Notes: a model not told the origin generated them from the letters alone. DNA of 55,570 nucleotides from Sporosarcina cascadiensis (GCF_009650995.1 NZ_WHVV01000019.1:1-55570), one strand, 5' to 3'. Positions 26,957 to 38,591 are shown, counted from the first letter of the stretch. Numbers and translations: made by a program.

Positions 26957-29900
26957 TCAATCTTCTTTTGCCGTCTCCTGCATGGTGTGCACCATATCCT
27001 CAATCATGTCAAACTCCGTAAATTGATTCGACTTCTTCTCGTTCACAGTCACGATAATCTGGCCGTTTTCAAGAGTCAGTCCAACAGCATGGCCAAATTT
27101 TAATGAATGCTCCATAAGCTTGGCGCCGTCTGCGCGTGCAGTTCCTTCTACAGTCAGCCTAATTTCCACCATATTCTGCTGCTTTTTAATAGATTCTACA
27201 CCAGCCGTGCGCCCCCATGCTTTCATTCGACCGACACGCAGCAATAAATCTGCTTCAAGCGGCATATCGCCGAACCGGTCGATCATCTCATCGACCAATT
27301 CCACATAATCCTCATCGTTCTCAATCGCTTTTACACGTTTATACATTTGAATTTTTTGATAGCCGTCCCGAATATACGTTTCAGGAAGATAAGCATTGAT
27401 CGGCAGGGAAATTTCGACATCGGTCTTCTCTTCCTTGGCAACGCCCGTCTGCCGTTCCTCGATCGCTTCCTGCAGCAATTGAGAATACAGATCAAACCCA
27501 ACCGAATCAATAAAGCCATGCTGCTGTGAACCCAGCAAGTTTCCGGCACCCCGAATGGATAAATCACGCATCGCAATTTTAAAGCCCGAACCAAGCTCTG
27601 TGAACTCTTTGATTGCCTGGAGACGGTTTTCCGCCACTTCCGTCAGCACTTTATCGCGCTGATAGAGCATATAGCTGTAAGCTACACGATTTGAACGCCC
27701 GACACGTCCCCGCAACTGATAGAGCTGCGACAGACCCATACGGTCGGCATCGTGGACTATCAGTGTGTTGACGTTCGGAATATCGATTCCTGTCTCAATG
27801 ATTGTTGTGGTGACGAGCACATCATATTCCCCTTCAAGAAAGCTCATGATCACCGCTTCCAGTGCAGCTTCTCCCATACGGCCGTGTGCGGATGCAATAC
27901 GCGCTTCCGGTACAAGCTCACGGATTTCCTCAACTTTTCGATCCATATCTTCTACGCGGTTATACAAATAAAATACCTGCCCGCCGCGGCCCATCTCCCG
28001 TTCAATCGCTTCCCGCACCAATCCGCCGTTGTGCTCCATAACATAGGTCTGGACCGGGAAACGGTTGGCAGGCGGTGTTTCGATGACAGACAGATCACGC
28101 ACGCCGACCATCGACATATGCAATGTCCGCGGAATCGGTGTAGCCGTCAATGTCAGTACATCGACATTATTTTTCAGCTGTTTCAATTTCTCTTTATGCG
28201 TCACGCCAAAGCGCTGCTCTTCGTCAACTACCAGCAGCCCTAGATCTGAGTAGATTACATCTTTTGAAAGCAATCGGTGCGTGCCGATGACGATGTCGAC
28301 CGTTCCCGCTTTTAATCCCTTAATTGTTTCGTCTTGCTCTTTCTTCGTACGAAATCGGTTCAGCAAGGATACAGTCACCGGATAATCCGCAAAACGTTCT
28401 TTCATTGTTTCATAATGTTGTTGCGCTAAAATGGTTGTCGGCACTAAAAAGGCTACCTGCTTGCCGTTGGTAACTGCTTTAAATGCTGCCCGGATCGCCA
28501 CTTCGGTCTTTCCATAGCCTACGTCCCCGCATAGCAGCCGGTCCATCGGGCGTTCTCTTTCCATGTCTTTCTTAATTTCACCGATCGACTGCAGCTGGTC
28601 TGCTGTTTCATCATACGGGAAAGCATTTTCAAACGAGCGCTGTAAATCATCATCTTCACTGAAAGCAAAGCCCTTTTCCGCTTCCCGTTTGGCATACAGC
28701 TTGATCAAATCATCCGCTATATCCTGGATGGCAGCTGTGACTTTACGTTTCGTCTTCGTCCATTCTGCGCCGCCAAGCTTATGCAGCTTCGGTTCTTTCT
28801 CTCCTGAAGCAACATACTTCTGAATCAAATCAATCTGATCGGCAGGTACGAATAATTTATCTTCCCCGCGATAGCGTATATCTAGGTAATCTTTTTGCAG
28901 ACCGCCCACTTCGAGCGTCACGACACCATAATATTTCCCGATTCCGTGATGGACATGGACAATATAATCACCTGGTTTAATTTCCGAATAACTTTTGATC
29001 CGTTCCGCATTTGTAATTTTAGGCGGACGGGCTTTGCGCTTGGGCTTGCCCGTGAACAATTCAGTGTCTGTGATGACCGCGAGCTTTTGAAACGGCAATT
29101 CGAAACCAGCTGTCAGCTCACCTTCAATAATCGACAGCGTTCCCTCTTTAGTCGGCGAGCCATTAAACACGGCTTCTATATCATATTCCCGCAAAATTTC
29201 TTGAATTTGCTTCATGCGTTCATCTGAAGACGCGAGAAGGAAGACATTGAAATTCTCTTTCTTCCAGCGCTCAATCTCATTCTTTACTAAAGGCATCTGA
29301 CCGTGAAACTGCTGCATTGGCTTGCAGGAAATCGCTAGTGTTTTTTTGATGGTGAAACCGGGCACCGTACGCGTGAATAAAGACAGATACAGCCTAAGCT
29401 GATGAATTTCGGTCAGCACATGCTCATATTTCCATGCCAGCTTCGTGTCATGCAGCATTTTGCCGTCTTCAAGCATCGCCAGCTGGTATTCCTGCTCTTC
29501 CGCTTCCAACGTGGCAACCGACTCTTGAATCCGTCCTAATTCGTCAAATACAATCAGGCCGTCTGAAGGAAAATAATCCGTCAGCATAGCGCTTGCTTCA
29601 GATGAAAATGAGGCATACTTTTTCATCGTATCCGGGACAATTCCGTCTTTCATGAGACCGATGTCTTCCATAATGGCCGTCAGCAGTTGCTGCTGCAGCT
29701 CTTCACTTTTGATTCGTGTCAGACTGTCACCCAGTGCCTGCTCGACATTACGGGATACTTGCAGCAGTTCTTCCTGCGACCAAATGAACTCCGTCGCAGG
29801 CAGCAGTGTAATAGTATCCAGCTTGCCTGTCGAACGCTGATCTTCAGCTGAAAACGTACGAATTGAATCGATCGTTGCATCAAACAGCTCGATTCGCACG

Positions 29901-30472
29901 GGTTCCTGCATCGTCAGCGGATAAATATCCAGAATCCCCCCGCGCGATGCAAATTCACCTGGCGCACTGACCAAGTCTTGACGTATATAGCCCATCGAAA
30001 CAAGTTTCTCAAGCCAAATGCCGACATCAATCTCTTCATCCGTTTTTACCGTGATGTAATTTGACAGCCACCGCTCTTTTGACGGCAGCAATTTTCGGAG
30101 GCCCGCCACAGGAGTGATATAAATCCCGCTGCCTGTGCGCGCCATATGATCCAGTGTCTCAATGCGGCCCGCCCGCAGCTCATAGCTTGCGAATGAAAAA
30201 TCCGCAGCGACCAGCTCTTCCGCCGTATACAGATGGACATGATCTTCATCTGTCATCTTGATTAGATCCTCATACGTGCGCTGTGCCTGAAGCATGTTTG
30301 GCGAGACGATTAAGACCGGCCGCTTCAATGACTGCTGGATCACTTTAAAGAAGATAGCTTTAGATCCTCCGGAGAGCCCGGTAACCAACTGCTGATCTTG
30401 TCCAGTCTGCAAATCACTCAACAGACCTTGAATCTCTTTTTCTTCTAAAAATAGCTGATCTAGTACTTCCAA
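26957..30472 (-). CDS. mfd: Transcription-repair coupling factor
   Basis: ATP-dependent translocase that removes stalled RNA polymerase and recruits UvrA. The 1171-residue protein has the full domain set: UvrB-like N-terminal module, RNA polymerase-interaction domain near 490-560 ([17 protein letters not shown]), the helicase core with Walker [12 protein letters not shown] and DEEQRFGV, and the C-terminal TRCF domain. Translation appears to start with TTG at 30472, preceded by AGAGGA; the frame has no better ATG. A terminator lies between fin and mfd, so either readthrough or a local promoter in the 118-base gap must drive it. Confidence 0.97.
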   Translation of the reverse strand: MEVLDQLFLEEKEIQGLLSDLQTGQDQQLVTGLSGGSKAIFFKVIQQSLKRPVLIVSPNMLQAQRTYEDLIKMTDEDHVHLYTAEELVAADFSFASYELRAGRIETLDHMARTGSGIYITPVAGLRKLLPSKERWLSNYITVKTDEEIDVGIWLEKLVSMGYIRQDLVSAPGEFASRGGILDIYPLTMQEPVRIELFDATIDSIRTFSAEDQRSTGKLDTITLLPATEFIWSQEELLQVSRNVEQALGDSLTRIKSEELQQQLLTAIMEDIGLMKDGIVPDTMKKYASFSSEASAMLTDYFPSDGLIVFDELGRIQESVATLEAEEQEYQLAMLEDGKMLHDTKLAWKYEHVLTEIHQLRLYLSLFTRTVPGFTIKKTLAISCKPMQQFHGQMPLVKNEIERWKKENFNVFLLASSDERMKQIQEILREYDIEAVFNGSPTKEGTLSIIEGELTAGFELPFQKLAVITDTELFTGKPKRKARPPKITNAERIKSYSEIKPGDYIVHVHHGIGKYYGVVTLEVGGLQKDYLDIRYRGEDKLFVPADQIDLIQKYVASGEKEPKLHKLGGAEWTKTKRKVTAAIQDIADDLIKLYAKREAEKGFAFSEDDDLQRSFENAFPYDETADQLQSIGEIKKDMERERPMDRLLCGDVGYGKTEVAIRAAFKAVTNGKQVAFLVPTTILAQQHYETMKERFADYPVTVSLLNRFRTKKEQDETIKGLKAGTVDIVIGTHRLLSKDVIYSDLGLLVVDEEQRFGVTHKEKLKQLKNNVDVLTLTATPIPRTLHMSMVGVRDLSVIETPPANRFPVQTYVMEHNGGLVREAIEREMGRGGQVFYLYNRVEDMDRKVEEIRELVPEARIASAHGRMGEAALEAVIMSFLEGEYDVLVTTTIIETGIDIPNVNTLIVHDADRMGLSQLYQLRGRVGRSNRVAYSYMLYQRDKVLTEVAENRLQAIKEFTELGSGFKIAMRDLSIRGAGNLLGSQQHGFIDSVGFDLYSQLLQEAIEERQTGVAKEEKTDVEISLPINAYLPETYIRDGYQKIQMYKRVKAIENDEDYVELVDEMIDRFGDMPLEADLLLRVGRMKAWGRTAGVESIKKQQNMVEIRLTVEGTARADGAKLMEHSLKFGHAVGLTLENGQIIVTVNEKKSNQFTEFDMIEDMVHTMQETAKED

Positions 30473-30553
30473 TCGAATAATCCTCTCTATATATCAATTA
30501 TGACTTGTCTGCCAAGTCTAGTTTTCTCTTTCATAACAGAAAGCTTTATGCAC

Positions 30554-30581
30554 AAAAAGCTTTGGCTGTAAGCGCCAAAGC
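30554..30581 (-). terminator. Terminator between fin and mfd
   Basis: Minus-strand GCTTTGGC / GCCAAAGC with a seven-base loop followed by TTTTTG, just after the fin stop. Confidence 0.8.
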
Positions 30582-30589
30582 AACTGTTA

Positions 30590-30817
30590 CTATTGTAACC
30601 ATTTTTTTAAGGTGTAATAGGCCGGAAACGACTTCAGCGATTGTTCACAGTGTTCGCAAATACAGCGTATATGCAGACCCCCGTCATGATCGACGGACAA
30701 CATAGATTGTTTCTCTTCTTTTTCCAGCTTCTCAATCTGGCTGAGGGTTTCCTTCGCTGCTTCAAATGGAATCGAACCTATTTCCGTGTGACAGTGATTG
30801 CAAGAATAACGGATCAC
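30590..30817 (-). CDS. fin: Anti-sigma-F factor Fin
   Basis: A 75-residue zinc-binding protein (formerly YabK) that inhibits sigma-F and helps the forespore change over to sigma-G. Two Cys pairs are visible, YSCNHCHTEIGS at the N-terminus and CICEHCEQSL near residues 53-62. It lies between pth and mfd, as in B. subtilis. No separate sigma-F promoter is evident to me in the short gap to pth. Confidence 0.93.
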   Translation of the reverse strand: MIRYSCNHCHTEIGSIPFEAAKETLSQIEKLEKEEKQSMLSVDHDGGLHIRCICEHCEQSLKSFPAYYTLKKWLQ

Positions 30818-30870
30818 GTACTCTTCACCTTCCTTTTACAAAGTATAGGCAAAGAATTCATATGTTATGC

Positions 30871-31434
30871 TTATCCGTTAAATTTATTCATCACTTCAAG
30901 AAAAGGTGTCTCCTTGCTCCAAGCTTCACAAGCATCTGCACTTTTCTGGACGGCTTCTTCCATTAGCGGCAGTTCCTCTTTAGTAAAAGGAGCCAATACA
31001 TAGTCTGAAACTTTCATGCCGCCTGTCGGACGGTCTACACCTATGCGGATCCGGTTAAATTCTGAAGTCCCTAAATGTGCAATCAATGACTTCATTCCAT
31101 TATGACCGCCCGCGCTTCCTTTCTGACGCAAACGGATTTTACCTGCCGGCAGATCCAAGTCATCATAAAGGACAGCAAGTTCTTCATCATCGACTTCAAA
31201 GTAGTCAGCCAGCGGGCGCACACATTCTCCTGACAAGTTCATATACGTCATCGGTTTTACTAGGATTACTTTCCCCTGTGCCGTATGAACAGTCGTATAG
31301 TGCCCATTGAACTTTTGCTGGAAAGGCGGTGCCTCCAGGCGTTTTGCCAACTCATCAATTACTTGAAAACCAATATTATGACGCGTCTTCTCATACGCTT
31401 TTCCGGGATTTCCGAGTCCAATAAATAATCTCAT
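30871..31434 (-). CDS. pth: Peptidyl-tRNA hydrolase
   Basis: Hydrolyses peptidyl-tRNA released from stalled ribosomes (SpoVC in B. subtilis). The 187-residue sequence contains [20 protein letters not shown] with the catalytic His, [13 protein letters not shown], and the [14 protein letters not shown] and GGHNGMKS motifs. It lies between rplY/ctc and fin. Confidence 0.97.
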   Translation of the reverse strand: MRLFIGLGNPGKAYEKTRHNIGFQVIDELAKRLEAPPFQQKFNGHYTTVHTAQGKVILVKPMTYMNLSGECVRPLADYFEVDDEELAVLYDDLDLPAGKIRLRQKGSAGGHNGMKSLIAHLGTSEFNRIRIGVDRPTGGMKVSDYVLAPFTKEELPLMEEAVQKSADACEAWSKETPFLEVMNKFNG

Positions 31435-31473
31435 TTGCTTCTCTTCCTTTTCTGAGCGATCGATATATGCATA

Positions 31474-31505
31474 GAAAAGGAGCGCACGTTACAAACTCCG
31501 TGCGC
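31474..31505 (-). terminator. Terminator of rplY/ctc
   Basis: Minus-strand GCGCACG / CGTGCGC stem followed by TCCTTTTC; lies between the ctc stop and the pth start. Confidence 0.75.
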
Positions 31506-31517
31506 CCATTTCATTAC

Positions 31518-32144
31518 TTATTCTGCTGCTTTATCTTCACCAATTACTTCTGGTTCTGCTTCTGCTTCAGTTGTTTCATCCAGCGCTTCCATCTCTGCCT
31601 CTGTGCGAGGTGCAGAAATCGTGACCAGTGCTGTTTCATCTTCATTCAGAATTTCGAACTTCACTTTGTCGCGAATATCGCTGACAAGTATAGTATCTCC
31701 GATCTGAAGTTCTGAAACGTCTATGTCAATGCCATCAGGAATATCAGACGGCTTTACACGAATAGACAATTCCCACAGCGGCTGCTGAACTGTCCCGCCT
31801 TCTTTTTCACCCGGTGATTGGCCAACCAGGTTGATCGCAGCTTCAACTTCTAGCTCTTCTGTCATATTGATTGCCAAAAAGTCAGCGTGCGTAATATTTC
31901 CTTTAAGTACGTCAGATTGATAATCACTTAACACGACATTTACATCGTTGCCGTCTACGTTCAATTTGATAACACCGTTTCTTCCTGTTTCGCGGAGCGT
32001 ATCAATTAAGTCGCGCTCCTTAACGGAGATCGGTGTGCTTTCTGTCTTGTAACCATAGACTACGGAAGGAATCCATCCGTCACTTCGTAAGTGCTTCAGT
32101 GTTGTTTTGTCAGTTTCTCTTAAGTTCGACTGCATTGTGCTCAT
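31518..32144 (-). CDS. ctc: Ribosomal protein bL25, general stress form (Ctc)
   Basis: Binds 5S rRNA in the 50S subunit. The N-terminal bL25 domain (LRETDKTTLKHLRSDGWIPS) is followed by the TL5/Ctc C-terminal beta domain (VDGNDVNVVLSDYQSDVLKG to VTISAPR) and an acidic tail. AAGGTGA eight bases before ATG 32144 sets the start (208 residues); the longer frame to 32198 has no support. In B. subtilis ctc is under sigma-B; I did not find a convincing sigma-B promoter here. Confidence 0.94.
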   Translation of the reverse strand: MSTMQSNLRETDKTTLKHLRSDGWIPSVVYGYKTESTPISVKERDLIDTLRETGRNGVIKLNVDGNDVNVVLSDYQSDVLKGNITHADFLAINMTEELEVEAAINLVGQSPGEKEGGTVQQPLWELSIRVKPSDIPDGIDIDVSELQIGDTILVSDIRDKVKFEILNEDETALVTISAPRTEAEMEALDETTEAEAEPEVIGEDKAAE

Positions 32145-32225
32145 TTGTATAGTCACCTTTCCTTTGAAAAAGTTTTTTCTAACTCTTGAAACATTCAATA
32201 CCAGACGACATCAGGTAACTTGTCA

Positions 32226-33185
32226 TCAATCAAATAGCGTGCTTACAGACTTGTTCTCAAACACCCGAATAATTGCAGATGCCAATAAAGGCGCAATTGA
32301 CAGCTGTTTGATTTTCGGAGATTGTTTATCTTCCGGCAATTTAATGGAATTCGTAATAACTAATTCCTTAATCTGCGAGTTGTTTATCCGTTCAATTGCG
32401 GGACCGGATAATACAGGATGTGAACAACAAGCATACACTTCTTTCGCTCCGCTTTCAATTAACGCGCTCGCTGCAATGGTAATTGTACCGGCAGTATCAA
32501 TGATATCATCGATTAGAATTGCAGTTTTCCCTTCTACATTTCCGACAATATTCATGACTTCTGCCACGTTGGGACGCGGACGGCGTTTATCGATAATCGC
32601 AATCGGCGCTTTCATGCGGTCCGCCATTTTACGCGCTCTTGTAACGCCTCCATGATCAGGCGATACGATGACAAGATCATCACCTGCTAAACCTAGGCCC
32701 TGGAAATATTCCGTCAAGATCGGTTCAGCAATTAAGTGGTCGATCGGAATATCAAAGAAACCTTGGATTTGAGGGGCGTGTAAATCTACCGCGATTACAC
32801 GGTCTGCACCTGCTTTTTCCAATAAATTCGCAATTAATTTCGCCGTGATCGGTTCACGTGAACTCGCTTTGCGGTCTTGGCGTGCATAGCCGTAATACGG
32901 CATAACCACATTAATTGTGCGCGCAGAAGCACGCATCAGTGCATCCAGCATGATGAGGAGTTCCATCAAGTTATCATTTACCGGGTTGGAAGTAGACTGA
33001 ATAACAAATACTTCACAGCCACGAATGCTTTCTTCAATATTGATCTGGATTTCTCCATCACTAAAGCGTTTGACTGAGCATTTTCCTAATGGAAGTCCGA
33101 CTTGTTCTGCTACTTCTTTTGCCAGTGGTTCATTCGCAGTTAACGAAAAGATTTTCAGTTTATTGTTTGGATAATGATTTGCCAT
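32226..33185 (-). CDS. prs: Ribose-phosphate pyrophosphokinase
   Basis: Makes PRPP, which feeds purines, pyrimidines, His and Trp and serves hpt and purR in this same window. The 319 residues show the ATP/Mg region [34 protein letters not shown] (flexible catalytic loop), [15 protein letters not shown] and the PRPP loop [11 protein letters not shown]. Class I enzyme. It lies 27 bases after glmU, probably in one transcript. Confidence 0.97.
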   Translation of the reverse strand: MANHYPNNKLKIFSLTANEPLAKEVAEQVGLPLGKCSVKRFSDGEIQINIEESIRGCEVFVIQSTSNPVNDNLMELLIMLDALMRASARTINVVMPYYGYARQDRKASSREPITAKLIANLLEKAGADRVIAVDLHAPQIQGFFDIPIDHLIAEPILTEYFQGLGLAGDDLVIVSPDHGGVTRARKMADRMKAPIAIIDKRRPRPNVAEVMNIVGNVEGKTAILIDDIIDTAGTITIAASALIESGAKEVYACCSHPVLSGPAIERINNSQIKELVITNSIKLPEDKQSPKIKQLSIAPLLASAIIRVFENKSVSTLFD

Positions 33186-33212
33186 GATGGCCCTCCTGTT
33201 AGTTGGGTAAGA

Positions 33213-34571
33213 TTAGTTTTTTACGTATCCCTCTTTATTCTCTTGGCGAACACGCGCAATTGCAAGTGAATTTTCTGGAACATTTTTTGTAATAGTGGAT
33301 CCGGCGGCTACAAGAGCATTTTTCCCTATTGTCACAGGGGCTACTAAATTGGCGTTGCATCCAATAAATGCGTTGTCCTGTATTTCGGTTTTATGCTTAT
33401 TCTTGCCATCATAATTGACTGTGATGGTACCGCAGCCGACGTTTACATTCGTACCGATTTCTGCGTCTCCGATATAGCTCAAATGAGATACTTTACTGTG
33501 ATCGCCGAGCTGAGACTTTTTCACTTCAACAAAGTTCCCGACCTTTACGTGATTGCCCAATTGGGAATCAGGACGTAAATGTGCGAACGGACCGACAGCG
33601 GTATTTGAGCCTACCCGGCTGTCCAGTACAACAGAAGAGTGGACTGTCGTGTGATCGCCCACTGTACTGTTCTGCAAATGACTGTTGGGTCCGATAATAC
33701 AATGCGTGCCGATTTTTGTCGGTCCTTCAATCATCACGCCCGGCTGAATGACTGTGTCGCGGCCGATTTGTGCATCCACACTGATCACAGTCTGTTCCGG
33801 ATTAATGATCGTTACACCATTGCGCATATGTTTTTCTGCGATCAGGTGACGCATTTCTTTTTCTGCCCGGGCAAGCGCTACACGGTCGTTGACACCCAAT
33901 GTTTCGTGAAAGTTCGGTGTCGTGTATGCCGAGATGCGCTGTCCTTTAGATTTCAGAATGCCGATGACATCCGGAAGATAGTATTCACCTTGGGCATTTT
34001 CATTGTTCACTTGTTTCAGTGTTTCGAATAATGCACGATTATCAAAGCAATACGTACCTGTGTTGATTTCGGTTACTTTGCGTTCTTCATCATTTGTATC
34101 CTTATGTTCGACGTTTCGCAATACGTCACCATTCTCTGCGCGGATGATCCGGCCATAGCCTGCCGGGTCATCTGCGTTTGCAGTAAGTATTGTAGCTTTT
34201 GCTTCCGACTCATGATGATGGGCAAGTAACGCCTTCATTGTTTCGCTGCTGATCAGCGGCGTATCCCCGCAGACGACAAGCGTTGTACCGTCAAGATTGC
34301 CAAGTACCTCTTCCGCCTGCTGCACCGCGTGTGCTGTGCCGAGCTGTTCTTCCTGCAGCGCGTATTCACTTTTATTTCCTAATGACTGCTCTACCATTTC
34401 TGCACCGTGACCAACAATGGTAACGATTCGGTCTGCATCCAAATGGCGAATATGATCGATAACATGCTCTACCATCGGTTTACCGCAGACCGGGTGAAGC
34501 ACTTTATATAAATCCGACTTCATACGAGTCCCTTGTCCTGCTGCCAGGACGATAGCATATGTGTTTGTCAT
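33213..34571 (-). CDS. glmU: Bifunctional N-acetylglucosamine-1-phosphate uridyltransferase / glucosamine-1-phosphate acetyltransferase
   Basis: Makes UDP-GlcNAc for peptidoglycan and teichoic acids. The N-terminal nucleotidyltransferase domain (residues 1-230) has [20 protein letters not shown]; the C-terminal half is a left-handed beta-helix of hexapeptide repeats with [20 protein letters not shown] and the acetyl-CoA loop region YDGKNKHKT. Length 452 is normal. A consensus promoter lies 30-60 bases upstream; spoVG ends 273 bases away behind its own terminator. Confidence 0.97.
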   Translation of the reverse strand: MTNTYAIVLAAGQGTRMKSDLYKVLHPVCGKPMVEHVIDHIRHLDADRIVTIVGHGAEMVEQSLGNKSEYALQEEQLGTAHAVQQAEEVLGNLDGTTLVVCGDTPLISSETMKALLAHHHESEAKATILTANADDPAGYGRIIRAENGDVLRNVEHKDTNDEERKVTEINTGTYCFDNRALFETLKQVNNENAQGEYYLPDVIGILKSKGQRISAYTTPNFHETLGVNDRVALARAEKEMRHLIAEKHMRNGVTIINPEQTVISVDAQIGRDTVIQPGVMIEGPTKIGTHCIIGPNSHLQNSTVGDHTTVHSSVVLDSRVGSNTAVGPFAHLRPDSQLGNHVKVGNFVEVKKSQLGDHSKVSHLSYIGDAEIGTNVNVGCGTITVNYDGKNKHKTEIQDNAFIGCNANLVAPVTIGKNALVAAGSTITKNVPENSLAIARVRQENKEGYVKN

Positions 34572-34601
34572 CTGCCGGCCCCCATCCTTAATTCAATATT
34601 G

Positions 34602-34630
34602 ACTATATAGGAAGTGATAGGGTTTTTCAA
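34602..34630 (-). promoter_or_regulatory. Sigma-A promoter of glmU-prs
   Basis: TTGAAA (34625-34630), 17 bases, TATAGT (34602-34607) on the minus strand. Confidence 0.75.
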
Positions 34631-34764
34631 GCATACTCCCTTGACAATTGCAGAACTATCTTTTATCATTATTAATCTTTTTGCGGATTTTGCAGTACTC
34701 CGCTAAATCACTAACCCAAACTAACAGGAATGTCTTGTTTATACCCTTTCATCATATAATGAAA

Positions 34765-34797
34765 CCAAAAGGCCATCTACTCGAATAGACGGCCTTC
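34765..34797 (-). terminator. Terminator of spoVG
   Basis: Minus-strand AAGGCCGTCTA / TAGATGGCCTT stem (one G-U pair) followed by TTGGTTTC; 47 bases after the spoVG stop. Confidence 0.8.
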
Positions 34798-34843
34798 TGG
34801 CTGATTCAATCATATGAGAACGCTTTCTTTTGTTTCAATTAGT

Positions 34844-35128
34844 TTAAAGCGCAACTTCCTCAAGCTCCCCAACTCGATGATAAGCTGCCAAGACTGATTC
34901 TTGTACTTTTGTTCTCGCATCAGAATTGATTGGATGCGCTACATCGCGGAATTCCCCGTCTGGCGTGCGTTTGCTCGGCATCGCCACAAATAATCCGTCA
35001 TTCCCCTCGATGACCCGGATGTCATGGATGACAAATTGATCGTTCAGCGTAATGGAAGCAATCGCTCTCATTCTGCCTTCTGTGTCTACTTTGCGTAATC
35101 TCACATCTGTAATCTCCATTTTCCCCAC
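34844..35128 (-). CDS. spoVG: Regulatory RNA-binding protein SpoVG
   Basis: A 94-residue dimeric protein with the family start [11 protein letters not shown] and [17 protein letters not shown]. In B. subtilis it acts in asymmetric septation and cell-envelope control; homologues bind RNA or DNA. The N-terminal MGKMEI leaves two possible ATG starts four residues apart. The promoter has sigma-H boxes and the upstream DNA is very AT-rich, as at the AbrB-repressed spoVG promoter of B. subtilis. Confidence 0.97.
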   Translation of the reverse strand: MGKMEITDVRLRKVDTEGRMRAIASITLNDQFVIHDIRVIEGNDGLFVAMPSKRTPDGEFRDVAHPINSDARTKVQESVLAAYHRVGELEEVAL

Positions 35129-35159
35129 TCCCTTGTTGTCAGTTATTCACAATGTATAT

Positions 35160-35185
35160 ATTCTAGATAGAATGGAAAATTTCCT
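35160..35185 (-). promoter_or_regulatory. Sigma-H promoter of spoVG
   Basis: AGGAAAT (35179-35185), 14 bases, AGAAT (35160-35164) on the minus strand, close to the sigma-H pattern AGGAWWT - 12/14 - RGAAT. AT-rich DNA upstream holds two copies of GAATTTTTGTG (on the plus strand at about 35208 and 35247), a likely AbrB-binding region by analogy. Confidence 0.75.
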
Positions 35186-35278
35186 CTTTTTACCCAGAAT
35201 TTTTGTGTTGATTCTATAATACTAGTTTTTCACTCAGATTAAAATAGAATTTTTGTGAATTTTTAAATTCTATTTCGG

Positions 35279-35855
35279 CTCTTCACCAAAACATGTGCTT
35301 GATAATCAATTTAATGAGCAGTTTGAGATGGGATTGCGCAGAATAGGATAGTAAATGGGTGGATACCGTTTCCCTGCGTTCCAGGCGGACGCTTTCTGGA
35401 GGGCCCGCGGTGAGCCATCTTGGTCGCAAGTTGGCTCACCTGTCGGGCTGATCCTCCCAGAGTCGCCGCCTTCCACTCCGGTACACTGGCTGGTTTTTCA
35501 GGAATTTTTATATGAATAGCAGTCATGAGCATGCTATTTGAGTTTATTACGTAAGGTGTGGCGTTTCATGCAATACTTAGCATTCTGCAAAGGCTTAGAT
35601 TCTTGTGTTGAATGCATTGCAAAATCGAGAAGCGGGAACACCACCAACTAAATCCACACTCTGCAAAAAAGCAACATGTTATACTTTCCCCACATCAGCG
35701 AAGGCGCAACTGCGGGGTAGGCCGTTGCTGTGAGACTGCTGGCATGTTCTTCGCCAGTAGGCTCACAGCGTAAGGCAATCCCCCAGCGCCGAAGCGGGTT
35801 TAAACTGCAGCATGATTTTCGCAATACATACATTACAAGTTGGCAAGAACAGATT
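35279..35855. repeat. Intergenic element R2 (hairpin-rich repeat family)
   Basis: About 577 bases between ridA and spoVG. It carries the full set of family landmarks without extra modules: CAAAACATGTGCTTGATAAT at the left, CCGTTTCCCTGCGTTCCAGG, an irregular inverted repeat TCTGGAGGGCCCGCGGTGAGCC (35394-35415) against TGGCTCACC...GATCCTCCCAGA (35433-35462), the GGTACACTGGCTGG block, GCGCAACTGCGGGGTAGG, and ends after CTGCAGCATGATTTTCGC plus a CATTACAAGTTGGCAAG tail. It is the simplest complete copy. Confidence 0.88.
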
Positions 35856-35904
35856 TTGGTGCAGACCCTCTATTTCTGTTGCATAAGAAAGTTTCCTTTT
35901 AATA

Positions 35905-35951
35905 AAAAAACAGTTCCCATGTCTGTGTTAGAAATAGGAACCGCCTGTTTG
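35905..35951 (-). terminator. Terminator of ridA
   Basis: Minus-strand AACAG-GTTCC / GGAAC-TGTT stem with a long loop followed by TTTTTTT, directly after the ridA stop. Confidence 0.75.
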
Positions 35952-35961
35952 ACTGTTGAGA

Positions 35962-36336
35962 TTATTTACAAAGCGCAATTACTTCGATTTCAACGCGTAC
36001 GTCTTTTGGAAGACGTGCGACTTCCACTGTGGAACGTGCCGGTTTGTGGTCACCGAAATGCTCTGCATATACTTCATTTAATTCAGCAAACTCATTCATA
36101 TCCTGGATGAATACAGTTGCTTTGATTACTTGCTGCAGGCTTGATCCCGCTTCTTCGAGAATCTTGTTAAGATTGGCAAACACTTGGTTTGTCTGGTCTT
36201 TAATTCCGCCTTCTACAAGTTCACCCGCTGCGTTCAATGGAATTGCTCCTGATGTATAGACCATTCCGTTTACTTTCACTGCTTGAGAATATGGGCCAAT
36301 CGCCTGTGGTGCCTGTTCTGTTTTTACATATTCCAT
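35962..36336 (-). CDS. ridA: Enamine/imine deaminase RidA (YabJ)
   Basis: Hydrolyses reactive 2-aminoacrylate-type enamines released by PLP enzymes. The 124-residue chorismate-mutase-like protein has [20 protein letters not shown] at the start and the signature with the key arginine [20 protein letters not shown] near the end. Its start overlaps the end of purR by 13 bases, consistent with the conserved purR-yabJ pair. Confidence 0.96.
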   Translation of the reverse strand: MEYVKTEQAPQAIGPYSQAVKVNGMVYTSGAIPLNAAGELVEGGIKDQTNQVFANLNKILEEAGSSLQQVIKATVFIQDMNEFAELNEVYAEHFGDHKPARSTVEVARLPKDVRVEIEVIALCK

Positions 36337-37166
36337 TTCTCATTACCGCCTTTCGAAAAATAGTTTCCTTCTTCTAGCTCGATCTTTCTGTGTTTCTCGT
36401 CCACTGCGTGCAGTTTAATCAGAGACAGATAGTCATCCACCAAAATCTCTTCGGGATGTTCCGCCTCTACGAGCACTGCAACCCCGCCAAGCTCACAATT
36501 AAACTCTGATAGTAAGCTTTTCATGCCATGAATGGTTCCGCCAACTTTCATGAAATCATCCGTCAGCAGCACTTTCTGGCCGCTTTGCATGCTTCGCTTC
36601 GACAGTACCATCGTTTGAATCCGGCGTGCAGAACCTGACACATAATTAATACTGACCGTGGAACCTTCTGTTACTCTGCTGTCACGCCTTACAACAATCA
36701 CCGGGACATTCAAATGCCGGGCAATCGCATGCGCGATAGGAATCCCTTTCGTAGCCACTGTCATGATGGCATCAATGCCTGCATCAAAAAACGCAGTAGC
36801 AATCACCTTGCCGATTCGATCGAGAAACTTTGGATTGCCGAGCAGATCTGTCATATACAGATAACCGCCTGGAAGCAGACGGTCAGACTGGGCCAGCTCT
36901 TCCATTAACGAATCAATCACTTGCTGTATTTCTTCTTTGCTTGCCAAAGGAATATATTTAATACCGCCTGCTGCACCGGATATGGTCACTAACCGCCCCG
37001 TACCGCTCTCTTCAAATGTTTCTTTTAAGATGCCTAAATCTTCACTGATGGAGGATTTGGCTGCAGCGTATCTAGTAGAAAAATACGTCAAAGAAATGAG
37101 TGTGTGCGGATTTTCCAGCAAATGGCGCGTCATGTCGACTAGCCTTTCACTTCTTTTCCACTTCAT
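36324..37166 (-). CDS. purR: Purine operon repressor PurR
   Basis: PRPP-responsive repressor of purine genes. A winged-helix N-terminal domain ([20 protein letters not shown], about 1-74) precedes a phosphoribosyltransferase-like domain with the PRPP-binding loop [14 protein letters not shown]. Length 280 fits. The gene lies between ispE and ridA, and prs and hpt are nearby, so purine control and PRPP chemistry cluster here. No clear PurBox pair was seen upstream. Confidence 0.96.
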   Translation of the reverse strand: MKWKRSERLVDMTRHLLENPHTLISLTYFSTRYAAAKSSISEDLGILKETFEESGTGRLVTISGAAGGIKYIPLASKEEIQQVIDSLMEELAQSDRLLPGGYLYMTDLLGNPKFLDRIGKVIATAFFDAGIDAIMTVATKGIPIAHAIARHLNVPVIVVRRDSRVTEGSTVSINYVSGSARRIQTMVLSKRSMQSGQKVLLTDDFMKVGGTIHGMKSLLSEFNCELGGVAVLVEAEHPEEILVDDYLSLIKLHAVDEKHRKIELEEGNYFSKGGNEKWNM

Positions 37167-37223
37167 AAATACCGACTCCTAAATCCGAATGAATTATAAG
37201 TACATTATCATAATCGTACGGAA

Positions 37224-38090
37224 TTAATCAACTGTCACACGTTCACCCAACATTCGTACAGCATGAACGTCCTGGCAAAATCCTTTGAGCGCATTAACAA
37301 TTCTCGGTACGCGTGATTCATGCTTGACCAGGCCAAACACCGTTGGGCCGCTGCCGCTCATCAGCACAGCATCTGCGCCGAAACGCTCCATTTGCTCTTT
37401 CAGCACCACTACATCCCGATGCAGATTCATTGTGACAGGCTCGAGTACATTACCTAAAGATGAACACACTTTTTCGTAATCACCTTCCTGTAAGGCTTCC
37501 ATCATCGTCTTCGTTTGCGGATGTTTGATAGACGCCAGATCAAGCTGTCCATAGATATTTCCGGTAGACACACCGATTACCGGTTTCGCCAGGATGACCC
37601 AGCAATTCGGAGGTGGCGGCAAATGAGTGATTTTCTCGCCGCGTCCCTGGGCAATCGCTGTGCCGCCATAAACACAAAATGAAACGTCTGAACCAATTTC
37701 CGCGCCGAGCACCGCCAGCTCGTCCAGTGACAGTCCGAGTTTCCACAGTCGATTCAGACCGCGCAATGCAGCAGCCGCGTCTGAACTGCCGCCGGCAAGC
37801 CCTGCGGCAATCGGAATATTCTTGTCCAGCGTAATCTCCACGCCTTCATTTATTCGAAAACGTTTCCGCAATAAGTCCGCTGCCTGATACGCCAGGTTTT
37901 TCCGGTCATTCGGCACAAAACGATGAGATGACTTAATCGTAATGCTGCGGTCCCGTGTAGGACGCAGCCAAATACGGTCAGCCAGATCGACAGTTGTCAT
38001 AATCATTTCAACTTCATGATATCCATCCGGCCGTTTATTCAGCACATCTAACGTTAAATTGATTTTTGCAGGCGCCTTTTCGTAAATCAT
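37224..38090 (-). CDS. ispE: 4-diphosphocytidyl-2-C-methyl-D-erythritol kinase
   Basis: GHMP kinase of the non-mevalonate isoprenoid pathway. The 288 residues show [20 protein letters not shown] at the N-terminus, the ATP loop [20 protein letters not shown], and the C-terminal [11 protein letters not shown]. It sits between sspF and purR as in B. subtilis. Confidence 0.97.
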   Translation of the reverse strand: MIYEKAPAKINLTLDVLNKRPDGYHEVEMIMTTVDLADRIWLRPTRDRSITIKSSHRFVPNDRKNLAYQAADLLRKRFRINEGVEITLDKNIPIAAGLAGGSSDAAAALRGLNRLWKLGLSLDELAVLGAEIGSDVSFCVYGGTAIAQGRGEKITHLPPPPNCWVILAKPVIGVSTGNIYGQLDLASIKHPQTKTMMEALQEGDYEKVCSSLGNVLEPVTMNLHRDVVVLKEQMERFGADAVLMSGSGPTVFGLVKHESRVPRIVNALKGFCQDVHAVRMLGERVTVD

Positions 38091-38166
38091 GATAAAAGCT
38101 CCCTCCCCACAGCATGTTCTTGCTCATTATATTACCACACAATAGATAGAACGTAGGAGGAATAAA

Positions 38167-38208
38167 CGAAAAAAGAACTGTAAAGCGCATTTCGCGTTTA
38201 CAGTTCCT
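38167..38208 (-). terminator. Terminator of sspF
   Basis: Minus-strand stem GGAACTGTAAACGCG / TGCGCTTTACAGTTC with a short loop, followed by TTTTTTCG, about 40 bases after the sspF stop. Confidence 0.9.
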
Positions 38209-38246
38209 TTTGTCAGCCTTTATTGGATTGTCCGTGACATTGGAAG

Positions 38247-38420
38247 TTACTTTTTCTCCTCTGCCTGCCTGCTTGCCATTTCAATTGCACGTTTCACCAT
38301 ATTGCCTGCATCACGTGATCGAATACCGCCCCAGCCTTCCCGCTGCACTGTCTCATAAAAGCCCAATTCTTTCGCGATTTCTATTTTCAATTGTTCTGAC
38401 ATGACACCTTTTCTGGCCAT
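38247..38420 (-). CDS. sspF: Small acid-soluble spore protein, alpha/beta type (SspF-like)
   Basis: A 57-residue gene too short for many gene callers. Translation gives [20 protein letters not shown], then [20 protein letters not shown], then MVKRAIEMA. The [18 protein letters not shown] signature is that of DNA-binding spore proteins that saturate the forespore chromosome. It has a strong AAAGGAGG ribosome binding site seven bases upstream, a sigma-G type promoter and its own terminator. The position next to ispE is that of sspF in B. subtilis. Confidence 0.95.
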   Translation of the reverse strand: MARKGVMSEQLKIEIAKELGFYETVQREGWGGIRSRDAGNMVKRAIEMASRQAEEKK

Positions 38421-38448
38421 TCGGTTTTCCTCCTTTGGCTGACATGTG

Positions 38449-38478
38449 TAGCATGTGGTATATGGGAGGAATTATTCT
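38449..38478 (-). promoter_or_regulatory. Candidate sigma-G promoter of sspF
   Basis: AGAATA (38473-38478), 17 bases, CATGCTA (38449-38455) on the minus strand; near the sigma-G pattern TGMATA - 17/18 - CATWMTA, with one mismatch in each box. Confidence 0.55.
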
Positions 38479-38591
38479 TTCTTTTTATAGATAAGACTTG
38501 TATATTATGTACGCTTGACGCATTGCAAAATGAAATTAACTAAAGTTATGCACGATAAGGTGCCGGCACAAAAAACTTTCATGAATGGTAA

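Noticed and set aside
36029..36259. Plus-strand frames opposite ridA and many other genes
   Set aside because: They mirror strongly conserved minus-strand genes, lack ribosome binding sites and match no family.
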